A stretch of 64,000 bases of DNA from SVFI01 sp964519385. GTDB taxonomy: Bacteria > Bacillota > Clostridia > Lachnospirales > Lachnospiraceae. Made by a program: the position numbers and the translations under genes. Positions 16,900 to 25,733 of this stretch are shown here, piece after piece (position 1 is the stretch's first letter; each line of letters starts with the position of its first letter). The notes beneath the pieces are model-generated. The model was not told where the DNA came from. It was given only the letters and a program-made list of their open reading frames with translations, and did no database searches. The DNA lies in NCBI GenBank assembly GCA_964519385.1, contig CAZFLR010000010.1, forward strand, positions 5,234 through 69,233. The letters run 5' to 3'.

Positions 16900-18014
16900 G
16901 AGCAATAGGAATTATTTTAGCCGGCGGAAACAATCACAGAATGAAAGAACTCTCCCAGAAAAGAGCCATTGCAGCAATGCCGATAGCAGGAAGTTACCGC
17001 AGTATCGACTTTGCGTTAAGTAATATGACGAATTCTCGTATCCAGCGCGTGGCTGTATTTACACAGTACAATGCCAGAAGCCTGAACGAGCATCTGAGCT
17101 CGTCAAAATGGTGGGATTTCGGAAGAAAACAGGGAGGTCTTTCTGTATTCACACCGACAGTGACAAGTGAGAACAGTTCATGGTATCGCGGAACCGCCGA
17201 TGCAATTTATCAGAATCTTGACTTTTTGAAGGAAAGTCATGAGCCGTATGTGGTAATCGCATCCGGAGATTGTGTCTACAAGATGGATTACAATAAGGTT
17301 CTCGAGTATCATATCGCGAAAAAAGCAGACATTACCGTCGTATGTAAGGATATGCCGGCAGGAGTAAATGTGGATCGTTTCGGTATCTTAAAGATGAACG
17401 AGGAGAGCCGTATCGAGGAATTTGAGGAAAAGCCGATTGTTGCGAACTCTAATACAATTTCCTGTGGTATTTATGTAATTCGACGCAGACAGCTCATCGA
17501 GCTGATTGAAAAAACTGCAGAAGAAGGACAGTTCGACTTTGTAAAGGACATTTTAATCCGTTATAAGAATCTGAAACGTATTTACGGATATAAGATGCAG
17601 GATTACTGGAAGAACATTGCAACCGTAGAAGATTATTTCAATGCAAATATGGATTTCTTAAAACCGGACATCAGAGATTATTTCTTCCGTCAGTACCCGG
17701 ATATCTACTCTAAGGTAGATGATCTTCCGCCTGCAAAATATAATGTAGGTGCCAAGATACGGAACAGTCTGATTTCAAGCGGAAGTATTGTCAATGGTGT
17801 GGTAGAGGATTCAGTAATCTTTAAAGATGTGTTTGTGGGAAATAATTGTACGATCAAAAATTCAATCATCTTAAATGACGTGTATATTGGTGATAACACT
17901 TATATCGAGAACTGTATCGTGGAAAGTCATGATACGATTCGTGCCAATTCATATCATAAAGGGGAAGGCGACATTAAGATAGTTATTGAAAAGAACGATC
18001 GGTTTGTAATCTAA
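16896..18014 (+). CDS. glgD: glucose-1-phosphate adenylyltransferase regulatory subunit
   Basis: The 372-residue partner keeps the nucleotidyltransferase fold (LAGGNNHRMKELSQKRAIAAMPIAGSYRSIDF, YRGTADAIYQNLDF, VIASGDCVYKMDYN) but has lost conserved residues of the catalytic GGxGxRL loop, as expected of GlgD, which in Firmicutes raises the activity of GlgC. A shorter beta-helix tail (about 285-365) follows. It starts inside the end of glgC and is 26 bases before spoVG. Confidence 0.94.
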   Translation: MRAIGIILAGGNNHRMKELSQKRAIAAMPIAGSYRSIDFALSNMTNSRIQRVAVFTQYNARSLNEHLSSSKWWDFGRKQGGLSVFTPTVTSENSSWYRGTADAIYQNLDFLKESHEPYVVIASGDCVYKMDYNKVLEYHIAKKADITVVCKDMPAGVNVDRFGILKMNEESRIEEFEEKPIVANSNTISCGIYVIRRRQLIELIEKTAEEGQFDFVKDILIRYKNLKRIYGYKMQDYWKNIATVEDYFNANMDFLKPDIRDYFFRQYPDIYSKVDDLPPAKYNVGAKIRNSLISSGSIVNGVVEDSVIFKDVFVGNNCTIKNSIILNDVYIGDNTYIENCIVESHDTIRANSYHKGEGDIKIVIEKNDRFVI

Positions 18015-18040
18015 ATCTACAATGTAAAGGGGGAAATGCT

Positions 18041-18313
18041 ATGAACATCACAGACGTTCGTGTGCGCAAAATTACGAAGGAAGGGAAGATGAGAGCCGTA
18101 GTGTCCATTACCCTTGACGAGGTGTTTGTTGTGCATGATATCAAGGTGATTGAAGGAGAGAAGGGCATGTTTATCGCGATGCCGAGCAAAAAGGCATCCG
18201 ACGGCGAATACAGAGATATCGCACATCCTATCAATTCTGAGACAAGAGATATGATTCAGCAGACTGTGCTTGATGCATATGACAGAGCAATGCTCGAGCC
18301 GGATGAAGAATAG
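18041..18313 (+). CDS. spoVG: SpoVG RNA/DNA-binding regulator
   Basis: The 90-residue protein matches SpoVG over its whole length (MNITDVRVRKI, GKMRAVVSITLDEVFVVHDIKVIEG, FIAMPSKK, DIAHPINSETRDMIQ). SpoVG affects septation and sporulation in Bacillus and binds nucleic acid in several Firmicutes. AAAGGGGGA lies before the ATG. Here it ends the glgC-glgD transcript, which suggests shared timing of glycogen storage and a sporulation regulator; that is an inference. Confidence 0.95.
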   Translation: MNITDVRVRKITKEGKMRAVVSITLDEVFVVHDIKVIEGEKGMFIAMPSKKASDGEYRDIAHPINSETRDMIQQTVLDAYDRAMLEPDEE

Positions 18314-18339
18314 GTTTTTTGGAGAAGGGTTACAATAGC

Positions 18340-18374
18340 AAAGGAGTCATGTACATAATGTACATGGCTCTTTT
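18340..18374 (+). terminator. terminator after spoVG
   Basis: AAAGGAGTCATGTAC pairs with GTACATGGCTCTTTT through two G-U pairs, with a short AT-rich loop and a T-run. Confidence 0.85.
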
Positions 18375-18384
18375 GTATTCTTTG

Positions 18385-18393
18385 TGCTATAAT
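18385..18393 (+). promoter_or_regulatory. extended -10 promoter of the hybrid kinase gene
   Basis: TG-c-TATAAT is a perfect extended -10, right after the spoVG terminator and 39 bases before the ATG. Confidence 0.6.
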
Positions 18394-18432
18394 ATGTAAA
18401 AAAACGGAGAAGATTAAAAGAGGTATCGTCAT

Positions 18433-20892
18433 ATGATAAGAATGGAAATAGCATGCTTTTTCGTGATTATGATAATGTCAATTATTTATTTTTCTGCAAA
18501 AAGAAAACCTACAAGGATACATACAACCTTTTCTTTTATTATGATATTATCCATGGTTCATCTGGTCTTTGATGCAGCAACCGTATATACGGTAAATCAT
18601 ATGGATATCGTTCCCGAGTGGATAAACGAGGGACTGCACCGTATGTTTATCGGAACAATGGTTATCCTGTTCTATTTGTTTTACCGTTATATTGTGCTCA
18701 TGATTGAAGAAGAAACAGAGAAGCAGCAGAAATTTTCATGGCTCTTTTCTTCTATATTAATTCTGGCAATTATCGGGGCGGTTGTTTTTCCGATTTATTA
18801 TGTGGAGACGGACAGAGGAAATTATTCTTATGGTCCGGCCGCGTATATGTCCTACTTTTCCGTCGGTGTGCACTTGGTGGGGGTTGTTATCCTGCTTCTC
18901 ATTAACTGGAAGAAGATTCATCCAAAGAAAAAGGTGGGTATTTCCGCTACTTTGATATTGGAAATCATTCTGGCTGCTTATCAGGCAGTACATCCGCTTG
19001 CCCTGATGAGCGGAATGGGGATTATGCTTATTAACCTGGCATTCTATCTGACCATGCAGAATCCGGATATCGAACTGGTGGCACAGGTGCAGGAAGAAAA
19101 GAAGAGGGCTGAGGAAGCAAATAAGGCAAAATCTGTCTTTTTGTCGCAGATGTCTCACGAGATTCGTACACCGATGAATGCGGTTGTCGGAATGACAGAG
19201 CTTATGCTGCGCACGGATTTGACAGAGGAACAGAGGGAATATCTAAATAATATTAAAAATTCCGGCAATTCTCTGGTATCGATTATCAATGATATTTTGG
19301 ACATTTCAAAGATTGAGTCCGGTAAGATGGAGCTTTTGGAGGAGGAATATGAAGTTTTACCGATGCTCAATGATATCCGGCTGATGATTGAAAACCGTAT
19401 AGGAGATAAGGATATTATCCTGTTGTATGAACTGGATAAGGATATTCCGAAATGGTTATATGGGGATTCTCTCCGCATTCGTCAGGTTATTATCAACCTT
19501 CTTAACAATGCGGTCAAATTCACGAATGAAGGACAAATAACGCTTAAAATAGATGTGGCTTCGGCTGATGAGGAGGAAGTGTCTTTGAAGGTGTCTGTCG
19601 TGGATACGGGGCAGGGGATAAGAAAGGAAGACCTCGACAGGTTATTCAAAGTGTTTGAGCAGGTAGATTCGGAAAAAAACAGGGGAAAAGAGGGTACCGG
19701 CCTGGGACTTGCAATTTCTTCCAATCTGATACGGATGATGGGAGGGGAATTGCAGGTAGAAAGCACTTATGGAGAAGGCAGCGAATTTTATTTTACGATA
19801 AAGCAGAAGCTTGCAGAAGCTCCGCAGCAGGGGGAGGATCCGGAAGCCGGATATAAAGAATTTACGGCTCCGGCGGCTAAGATCCTTATTGTGGACGACA
19901 GTAAGATTAATTTAAAGATTGCAGTCGGTCTTTTGAAGCCTCTCCTCATGGAGATGGATACGGCTCAGAGCGGGCATCAGGCACTGAAGATGGTTCAGAA
20001 AAAGAAATATGATATTATATTTATGGATCACATGATGCCGGGAATGGATGGTATCGAGACAACGAGAAGACTAAGACAGCTTCCGGAACGCTATCTTGAG
20101 ACAGTTCCGGTGATAGCTTTTACAGCAAATGCAATGAAGGAGGCGGAGCGAAGCTTTTACGCTGCGGGAATGAATGGATTTATTCCAAAGCCGATTGAAG
20201 TGGAGCATTTATATAAAACAGTATATAAGTGGCTTCCGAAGGATATGATTGTTTCAAAGGAAGAGCAGACGATTTCGTTTGTGGAGCCGGTCAGGGAGGA
20301 GAACGCTTCGTTATCCCTGGAAGGCATAGATGTACAGGAAGGCATTAAAAATGCGGGAAGTACAGAATTTTACATGGAGATATTGGGTGATTTCTATTTA
20401 CTTATTGATACGAAATCGCTTAAAATAGAGAGGTGTATAGAGGATGAGCTGATACGGGACTATACCGTGGAGGTTCATGCGTTAAAAACCAATGCGCGTA
20501 TCATAGGTGCTTCGGAATTGTCAAAGGAGTTTCTGCATCTGGAGCAGCTTGGCAAGGCGGGAGATATCGGGGCAATACGTCTCGAAACACCTCAGGTGCT
20601 GGCACATTATCGTGGTTTTAAAGAAATTCTGAGACCGTTCAATATGAAACCGGAGAAGAAAAGGGAAGCTCCTCTGGTGGAAGTGCTGATGTATTTGCAG
20701 GGAATCCGGGAAGCGATAGAAGGCTTTGACCTGGACAGGGCAGATGCGGCGATGAAAAAGCTGGAGGAATGCAGACTTCCGGAGGATGTACAGGAAAAGA
20801 TGGAACAATTGAGGGTGTTTATGGCAGATGTTGCCATGGAAGACATTATGAGAATAACCCTGGAAATGGAAGATATGGTAAAATCCTGCTAA
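18433..20892 (+). CDS. hybrid sensor kinase with receiver and HPt domains
   Basis: The 819-residue protein holds a full phosphorelay. Residues 1-207 form about seven transmembrane helices with short loops (a 7TM-type sensor). A coiled linker (215-235) leads to HisKA with His242 (SQMSHEIRTPMNAVVG), the ATPase (NLLNNAVKF, DTGQGI, GTGLGLAI), a receiver with Asp532 (IIFMDHMMPGMDG), and an HPt-like domain with His682 (VHALKTNARIIGA). A response regulator gene 27 bases downstream is the likely phosphate acceptor. There is no DNA-binding domain. AAGAGG precedes the ATG. Confidence 0.9.
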   Translation: MIRMEIACFFVIMIMSIIYFSAKRKPTRIHTTFSFIMILSMVHLVFDAATVYTVNHMDIVPEWINEGLHRMFIGTMVILFYLFYRYIVLMIEEETEKQQKFSWLFSSILILAIIGAVVFPIYYVETDRGNYSYGPAAYMSYFSVGVHLVGVVILLLINWKKIHPKKKVGISATLILEIILAAYQAVHPLALMSGMGIMLINLAFYLTMQNPDIELVAQVQEEKKRAEEANKAKSVFLSQMSHEIRTPMNAVVGMTELMLRTDLTEEQREYLNNIKNSGNSLVSIINDILDISKIESGKMELLEEEYEVLPMLNDIRLMIENRIGDKDIILLYELDKDIPKWLYGDSLRIRQVIINLLNNAVKFTNEGQITLKIDVASADEEEVSLKVSVVDTGQGIRKEDLDRLFKVFEQVDSEKNRGKEGTGLGLAISSNLIRMMGGELQVESTYGEGSEFYFTIKQKLAEAPQQGEDPEAGYKEFTAPAAKILIVDDSKINLKIAVGLLKPLLMEMDTAQSGHQALKMVQKKKYDIIFMDHMMPGMDGIETTRRLRQLPERYLETVPVIAFTANAMKEAERSFYAAGMNGFIPKPIEVEHLYKTVYKWLPKDMIVSKEEQTISFVEPVREENASLSLEGIDVQEGIKNAGSTEFYMEILGDFYLLIDTKSLKIERCIEDELIRDYTVEVHALKTNARIIGASELSKEFLHLEQLGKAGDIGAIRLETPQVLAHYRGFKEILRPFNMKPEKKREAPLVEVLMYLQGIREAIEGFDLDRADAAMKKLEECRLPEDVQEKMEQLRVFMADVAMEDIMRITLEMEDMVKSC

Positions 20893-20919
20893 TGGGCATG
20901 GATAAAGGAGGATAAAAAC

Positions 20920-21672
20920 ATGACCAATGTGTTATTTGTTGCACATACGAAAAGCTTTCTTATGTCGTCACTGGCAGCTCAAATGGAAGAACAGGGAAAG
21001 CAAGTATATCAGACGACGGACCGTCCGAGTGATATTGGCCGGATAAAAGAGGAAATCAGTCTGATTCTGCTAAATGCGGAAGAAGCGGATATGGATGGTC
21101 TCATTTACATAAAGGACAAGGCGATTGAAGAGAATATTCCTATTTTCATCATTGGCGATATCAATGAACTAAAGGATGCCAAGACGATTATTCCGGAGCA
21201 GTTTCTGAGGAGGGAATTTCTCCGTCCGGTCAATGTTAAGGATATTCTGGAGACTGCAGATGATTATTTAAAAAATGAGGCGAATACGAAGAAGAAAAAA
21301 ATTCTGGTAGTGGATGATTCCGGTACCATGCTTCGCAATGTAAAGGAGTGGTTACAGGATAAGTATCAGGTAATTGTAGCCAATTCGGGAGCAATGGCGA
21401 TTAAGTATCTGGCGATGAATCGTCCTGACCTGATTCTTTTGGATTATGAAATGCCAATCTGTGACGGGAGACAGGTACTGGAAATGATTCGTGCAGAGTC
21501 TGAATTTTCGAGTATTCCGGTTATTTTCCTGACGGGAAAGAATGACAGGGAGAGCGTACTCAGTGTTTCCGCCCTGAAGCCGGAGGGGTATCTGCTTAAG
21601 ACGATGCCACCGGCGCAGATTGTACAAACGATTGATGATTTCTTTGAAAAGAGAAAAGGTGAAGTTTTATAA
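20920..21672 (+). CDS. response regulator with a degenerate and an intact receiver
   Basis: The 250-residue protein has two receiver-like folds. The first (1-117) lacks the acidic pair and has ILLNAEEADMDG where the phospho-accepting Asp should be, so it is degenerate. The second (126-245) is complete: VVDDS, Asp175 in LILLDYEMPICDG, Thr in FLTGK and Lys in YLLKTMPP. No output domain is present, so it probably passes phosphate on or binds a partner. It is co-transcribed with the hybrid kinase, and AGGAGG precedes its ATG. Confidence 0.85.
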   Translation: MTNVLFVAHTKSFLMSSLAAQMEEQGKQVYQTTDRPSDIGRIKEEISLILLNAEEADMDGLIYIKDKAIEENIPIFIIGDINELKDAKTIIPEQFLRREFLRPVNVKDILETADDYLKNEANTKKKKILVVDDSGTMLRNVKEWLQDKYQVIVANSGAMAIKYLAMNRPDLILLDYEMPICDGRQVLEMIRAESEFSSIPVIFLTGKNDRESVLSVSALKPEGYLLKTMPPAQIVQTIDDFFEKRKGEVL

Positions 21673-21682
21673 ATAAGATAAC

Positions 21683-21740
21683 AAAAAAGACCGGCTCCAT
21701 TATCAGTTTAGAATCTGATTTTGGAAGACCGGTCTTTTTT
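21683..21740. terminator. branched bidirectional terminator
   Basis: AAAAAAGACCGG (21683-21694) pairs with CCGGTCTTTTTT (21729-21740); an inner CCA...ATCAG/CTGAT...TGG stem fills the loop. It lies between the convergent response regulator and chemoreceptor genes. Confidence 0.9.
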
Positions 21741-21751
21741 ATGCCTGTCTG

Positions 21752-23491
21752 TTATAAACGAAAGAATTTCGTATCGTTTTCAAGTGAAACTGCAAGGTCC
21801 TGTAAGTTCTTAGCTGCATTGCTTAAAAGACTGATGGTTGCATTCAGCTCCTGCATGGATGCTGTGGTTTCCTGCGTGGAAGCTGCGTTTTCTTCTGACA
21901 GTGCGGAAAGATCCTGAATGATATCCACGACAGAAACACGGGAGTTGTCACATTCGGAAGCCTGTGTGTGAATGTGTGACGTATGGTCTGTGGAAGAAAC
22001 GATGCCTTCACGTACAGAGGAGAATTTATTGATGGTATCAAGCATCTTCTCCTGCTGGACAGAAATATTGTCTCTGAGTGTATCCATAACCGAAAGTGTG
22101 TTGGCGGAATCCTGTGACAGAGTGGAAATAATTTCTGCAATCTGTGCAGCACTTGCGTTGGATTCCTCGGCGAGCTTCTGTATCTGTGCAGCAACAACTG
22201 CGAATCCGCGTCCGGCCTCTCCGGCTCTTGCAGCTTCGATAGAGGCATTCAGAGAAAGGAGATTCGTTTCATCTGCGATATCTGTGATAAGATTCAGAGC
22301 TTCTGCAATCACGGCAACGGATTTATCTGTTTTTTCTACATTCTCAGCCACCTTTTGTATTGCTGTGTTGGTATGCTCGTTGGAATCCTTAAGAAGATTC
22401 ATGTTGTTCTGTGCTTCTTCGCCGGCTGACTGCATGGACTCAGCCACCTGATACAGCACGTCGATGCTATGTACAATCTGTTCGATTTTGGTACCCATGT
22501 CTGATACCAGATTCGTTGCATGTTCTACTTCCTCTGCCTGTGTTATGGCTCCTCTGGATACTTCTTCCACGGCAAGACTGATTTCATTTGTCGTGTGGCT
22601 TGTCTGAGATGACATATCCCCGAGATCATTTCCCTGGCTCATCAGGACGGTTGCAGATTCCTGAATGCGTGTGATGGTGGTACGAAGCTGGGAAAGAGTG
22701 CGGTTTAATGCATTTGCCATGATTCCGATTTCATCTGTCCGTTTTAGGCTCTTAGGATTGACGGTTGCTGTCAAATCTCCTTCGGAGAGTTTCGTGAGGA
22801 CTTTTTCGGTATCGAGAACGGCAGATACAATTCTCTTCACTGCGATGAAGATGAGCAGAAAGGTGAGAATGAGCATTGTAATGCTGATACCACAGAGTGC
22901 TTTGATTTTGGTATTGATAAACGAATTCACTGCAGAGGATTCTTCGCCGACAAAGATCATACCGATGATTTTACCGCTGTAATCTTTTGCAGGAATATAA
23001 TATGCATAATAAGGCTGACCGTTGATTACAAGGTCTGTGGAGTGATATTCCTCTCCTTTTACGAGAACCTTCTCTACGACCTCTTCCGATGCCTGGGTGC
23101 CGAGAATTCTCTTGCCGTCTTCACCGATTAAGGTCGTTGCCATTCGCGTGTCACCGTAGAAAAGAGTGATTTCCATTTCGGTGCCGGCAACATAAGAATC
23201 AATAAGAGCTTCGTCTGCGGTCAGATCATGATTCCCCTTGGTAAGGTGTCCGGATTCATTTAAGGTGTAACTTTCGCCGGGATTGATGGATTCAAAACCC
23301 GCATGCACTGCGATTGCTGTGGTACGGAGTCCTTCGAGGAATTCCTGCTGCATACCACTGTGAATGCTAATGGACGCATAAATGCTTAATGTAAGTGCCA
23401 GTATCAGCATAGGTACGAGTGCGATGAGTACCAGTTCCGTCAATAATGAGATTCCCCTTTTTTTCCCACTTTTCAATGTTGTATTACTCAT
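21752..23491 (-). CDS. methyl-accepting chemotaxis protein
   Basis: The 579-residue receptor has TM1 (about 14-36), an outer Cache-like sensor domain (37-195, with GEDGKRILGTQ and PAKDYSGKIIGMIFVGE), TM2 (196-218), HAMP (219-272) and the long helical signalling domain, with the hairpin-tip signature ITDIADETNLLSLNASIEAARAGEAGRGFAVVA. It implies a motile or chemotactic cell, although no flagellar genes are in the window. AGAGGTGG precedes the ATG, and a small TGTGC/GCACA hairpin (23510-23524) sits in the leader. Confidence 0.95.
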   Translation of the reverse strand: MSNTTLKSGKKRGISLLTELVLIALVPMLILALTLSIYASISIHSGMQQEFLEGLRTTAIAVHAGFESINPGESYTLNESGHLTKGNHDLTADEALIDSYVAGTEMEITLFYGDTRMATTLIGEDGKRILGTQASEEVVEKVLVKGEEYHSTDLVINGQPYYAYYIPAKDYSGKIIGMIFVGEESSAVNSFINTKIKALCGISITMLILTFLLIFIAVKRIVSAVLDTEKVLTKLSEGDLTATVNPKSLKRTDEIGIMANALNRTLSQLRTTITRIQESATVLMSQGNDLGDMSSQTSHTTNEISLAVEEVSRGAITQAEEVEHATNLVSDMGTKIEQIVHSIDVLYQVAESMQSAGEEAQNNMNLLKDSNEHTNTAIQKVAENVEKTDKSVAVIAEALNLITDIADETNLLSLNASIEAARAGEAGRGFAVVAAQIQKLAEESNASAAQIAEIISTLSQDSANTLSVMDTLRDNISVQQEKMLDTINKFSSVREGIVSSTDHTSHIHTQASECDNSRVSVVDIIQDLSALSEENAASTQETTASMQELNATISLLSNAAKNLQDLAVSLENDTKFFRL

Positions 23492-23592
23492 AGTATGCCA
23501 CCTCTCTTATGTGCTTTTTGCACAGAATATATAAATATATAATATCACATTAGCCATCAGAATAAAGTCTTTTTTACATTTTTTAGTGAAAC

Positions 23593-25017
23593 TTATTCTT
23601 CCTCTTCTTCCTCTGCAACAGGGATGGTAAAGATAAATTCGGTTCCGACTCCCTCCGTGCTGATTACATTGATGTTTTCGCCGTGTGAGTGGATGATTTC
23701 CTTTGTAATGGAAAGTCCGAGACCGGTTCCTCTTTTATCCTTTCCGCGGGAGAGGTCTGTTTTGTAAAAACGGTCAAAAATAAGTTTCTGGCAGTCCTTC
23801 GGAATGCCGATACCGGTATCCTTCACAGAGACACAGAGCTTGGATTTCTTTTCCCGTGTCTCGATGGTGATGGTTGAGTTATTATGTGAAAATTTGATTG
23901 CGTTATCAATCAGATTGTAGAGAACCTGCTGAATTTTACTCATGTCACCGATGACAGTCATACTTTCCCCGACCAGTATAAGAGAAACGGAGATATTTTT
24001 CTTTTCGCACAGTCCTTCAAAGGTTGCTACGGTATCACGGATAACCGTATTGATATCAAATTCTGTCTTTTCCAAAATCATGCCTTTGGTATTGAGGTTG
24101 TTAAGTTGCAAAAGACTGTTCGTCAGCTTGGTGAGCCGGCTGGTTTCGTTGAGAACAATATTTATATACTTTTCGTGCATCTCCGGGGGAATCGTTCCGT
24201 CCAGCATTGCCTCAAGGTAACCCCTTATGGAGGTAAGCGGAGAGCGGAAGTCATGGGAGACGTTTGCAACGAATTTTTTCTGATGGTCCTCGGAAGCGGC
24301 AATTTCGTTTGCCATATAGTTCAAGGTTCCGGCCAGATAGCCCATCTCGTCATTGGTATCGACCGAAAATTCATAGTGCATATTTCCGTCTGCATATTGT
24401 TCCGTGGCATATATAATCTTTTTGAGCGGAATGTAAATAATTTCCGTGAAGAAGATTAGGATGATAAGTGACAGAAGCATGAGAAGGACAAGAGTGATAT
24501 ACATAATGGTCAGATATCCGTTGCTCTGCTCTTTCAGCTCCTGAACCGGTTTTAAGATGACCACATAGCCCTTAATTTTGTAATTCGAGGTTATAGGACT
24601 GAAAACAATAAGCATTTCCTCTGAAAATTCTCCGAAAAAGTTTCCGGTGGTGTAATAGGAATCTTTCGTGACAGAGGGTGAAAAATCTGCAATAATCTTT
24701 GGGTTTTCGACATTCGGAAGCTGTTCGGAGTTTACAAGAACGGTTCCGGACGGGTTGACAATCCAGATGGAGGCCGACAGATAAGTGCCGAGTGCCTTTA
24801 ATTGATTGTAGGCAGATTCAATGGTAATTGCGCTGTTATACAGGTCGGAAGCATATGTCTGTGAAATCATGGAAGCCTCGGAGTAGAGGGACTGGGCATT
24901 TTCACTCTGAATATGCTGGTCAATCAGGGAAGATGAAAAAGTCGCCACGACAATGAACCCGAAGCAGCCGAAGATAACATAGGCAAGGATAAATTTTAAA
25001 AAGAGTGTTTTTTTCAT
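23593..25017 (-). CDS. sensor histidine kinase
   Basis: The 474-residue kinase has TM1 (about 8-28), a large outer domain (30-165), TM2 (168-190), HAMP (191-240), HisKA with His255 in ANVSHDFRSPLTS, and the ATPase (NLIDNAIKF, DTGIGIPK, GTGLGLSI). It ends in a run of six Glu, which is unusual. The ATG follows the stop codon of the response regulator without a gap (TAAATG), so the pair is translationally coupled. Confidence 0.93.
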   Translation of the reverse strand: MKKTLFLKFILAYVIFGCFGFIVVATFSSSLIDQHIQSENAQSLYSEASMISQTYASDLYNSAITIESAYNQLKALGTYLSASIWIVNPSGTVLVNSEQLPNVENPKIIADFSPSVTKDSYYTTGNFFGEFSEEMLIVFSPITSNYKIKGYVVILKPVQELKEQSNGYLTIMYITLVLLMLLSLIILIFFTEIIYIPLKKIIYATEQYADGNMHYEFSVDTNDEMGYLAGTLNYMANEIAASEDHQKKFVANVSHDFRSPLTSIRGYLEAMLDGTIPPEMHEKYINIVLNETSRLTKLTNSLLQLNNLNTKGMILEKTEFDINTVIRDTVATFEGLCEKKNISVSLILVGESMTVIGDMSKIQQVLYNLIDNAIKFSHNNSTITIETREKKSKLCVSVKDTGIGIPKDCQKLIFDRFYKTDLSRGKDKRGTGLGLSITKEIIHSHGENINVISTEGVGTEFIFTIPVAEEEEEE

Positions 25018-25719
25018 TTACAGAACCTCAAATTTGTAACCGATACCCCAGACAGTAGAAAGTCGCCAGCTTTGGTGGTCACTGATTTTTTCACGGAGAC
25101 GTTTGATGTGTACGTCAACCGTTCTGGTATCTCCGATATATTCATATCCCCAAATCTGGTCAAGAAGCTGTTCTCTTGTGAAAACCTGGTTTGGTGAAGA
25201 AGCCAGAAAGTAAAGAAGTTCCAGCTCCTTTGGAGGCATTTCCACAATTTTTCCTTTGTATGTAACCGCGTAATTTGTAAGGTTGATGGACAAATCCGGA
25301 TAGTCAACTTTTTTGACGTTAGCTGTATCCTCAGGGCTGGCAGCACCTGCCTTGAAGCGGCGGAGAACTGCTTTGACACGCGCAACAAGCTCTTTGGTGT
25401 CAAACGGTTTTTCCATATAGTCATCCGCACCGAGTTCGAGTCCCAGAACCTTGTCGAAAACTTCGCCTTTGGCTGAGAGCATGATAATCGGAGTGGAGGA
25501 GGAGGTACGGATTTCACGACAGACCTGATAACCGTCAATACCCGGAAGCATGAGGTCAAGCAGAATCAGATTCGGTTTAAATGATTCAAATGTTGTGAGT
25601 GCCGATTCGCCGTCGTGTACAATCATGGTTTCAAAGCATTCCTTAGTCAGGTAGAGCGATATGAGCTCTGCAATATTTTCATCGTCATCCACAATTAATA
25701 TTTTCTGTTTAGATACCAT
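25018..25719 (-). CDS. OmpR/PhoB-family response regulator
   Basis: The 233-residue regulator has a receiver (VDDDE, Asp55 in LILLDLMLPGIDG, Lys in DDYMEKPF) and a winged-helix output domain (about 135-230, ending WGIGYKFEVL). It is 14 bases downstream of mutS2 and directly before its kinase gene, so mutS2, regulator and kinase probably share a transcript. AAGGAG precedes the ATG. Confidence 0.94.
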   Translation of the reverse strand: MVSKQKILIVDDDENIAELISLYLTKECFETMIVHDGESALTTFESFKPNLILLDLMLPGIDGYQVCREIRTSSSTPIIMLSAKGEVFDKVLGLELGADDYMEKPFDTKELVARVKAVLRRFKAGAASPEDTANVKKVDYPDLSINLTNYAVTYKGKIVEMPPKELELLYFLASSPNQVFTREQLLDQIWGYEYIGDTRTVDVHIKRLREKISDHQSWRLSTVWGIGYKFEVL

Positions 25720-25733
25720 AATACTTCATCTCC

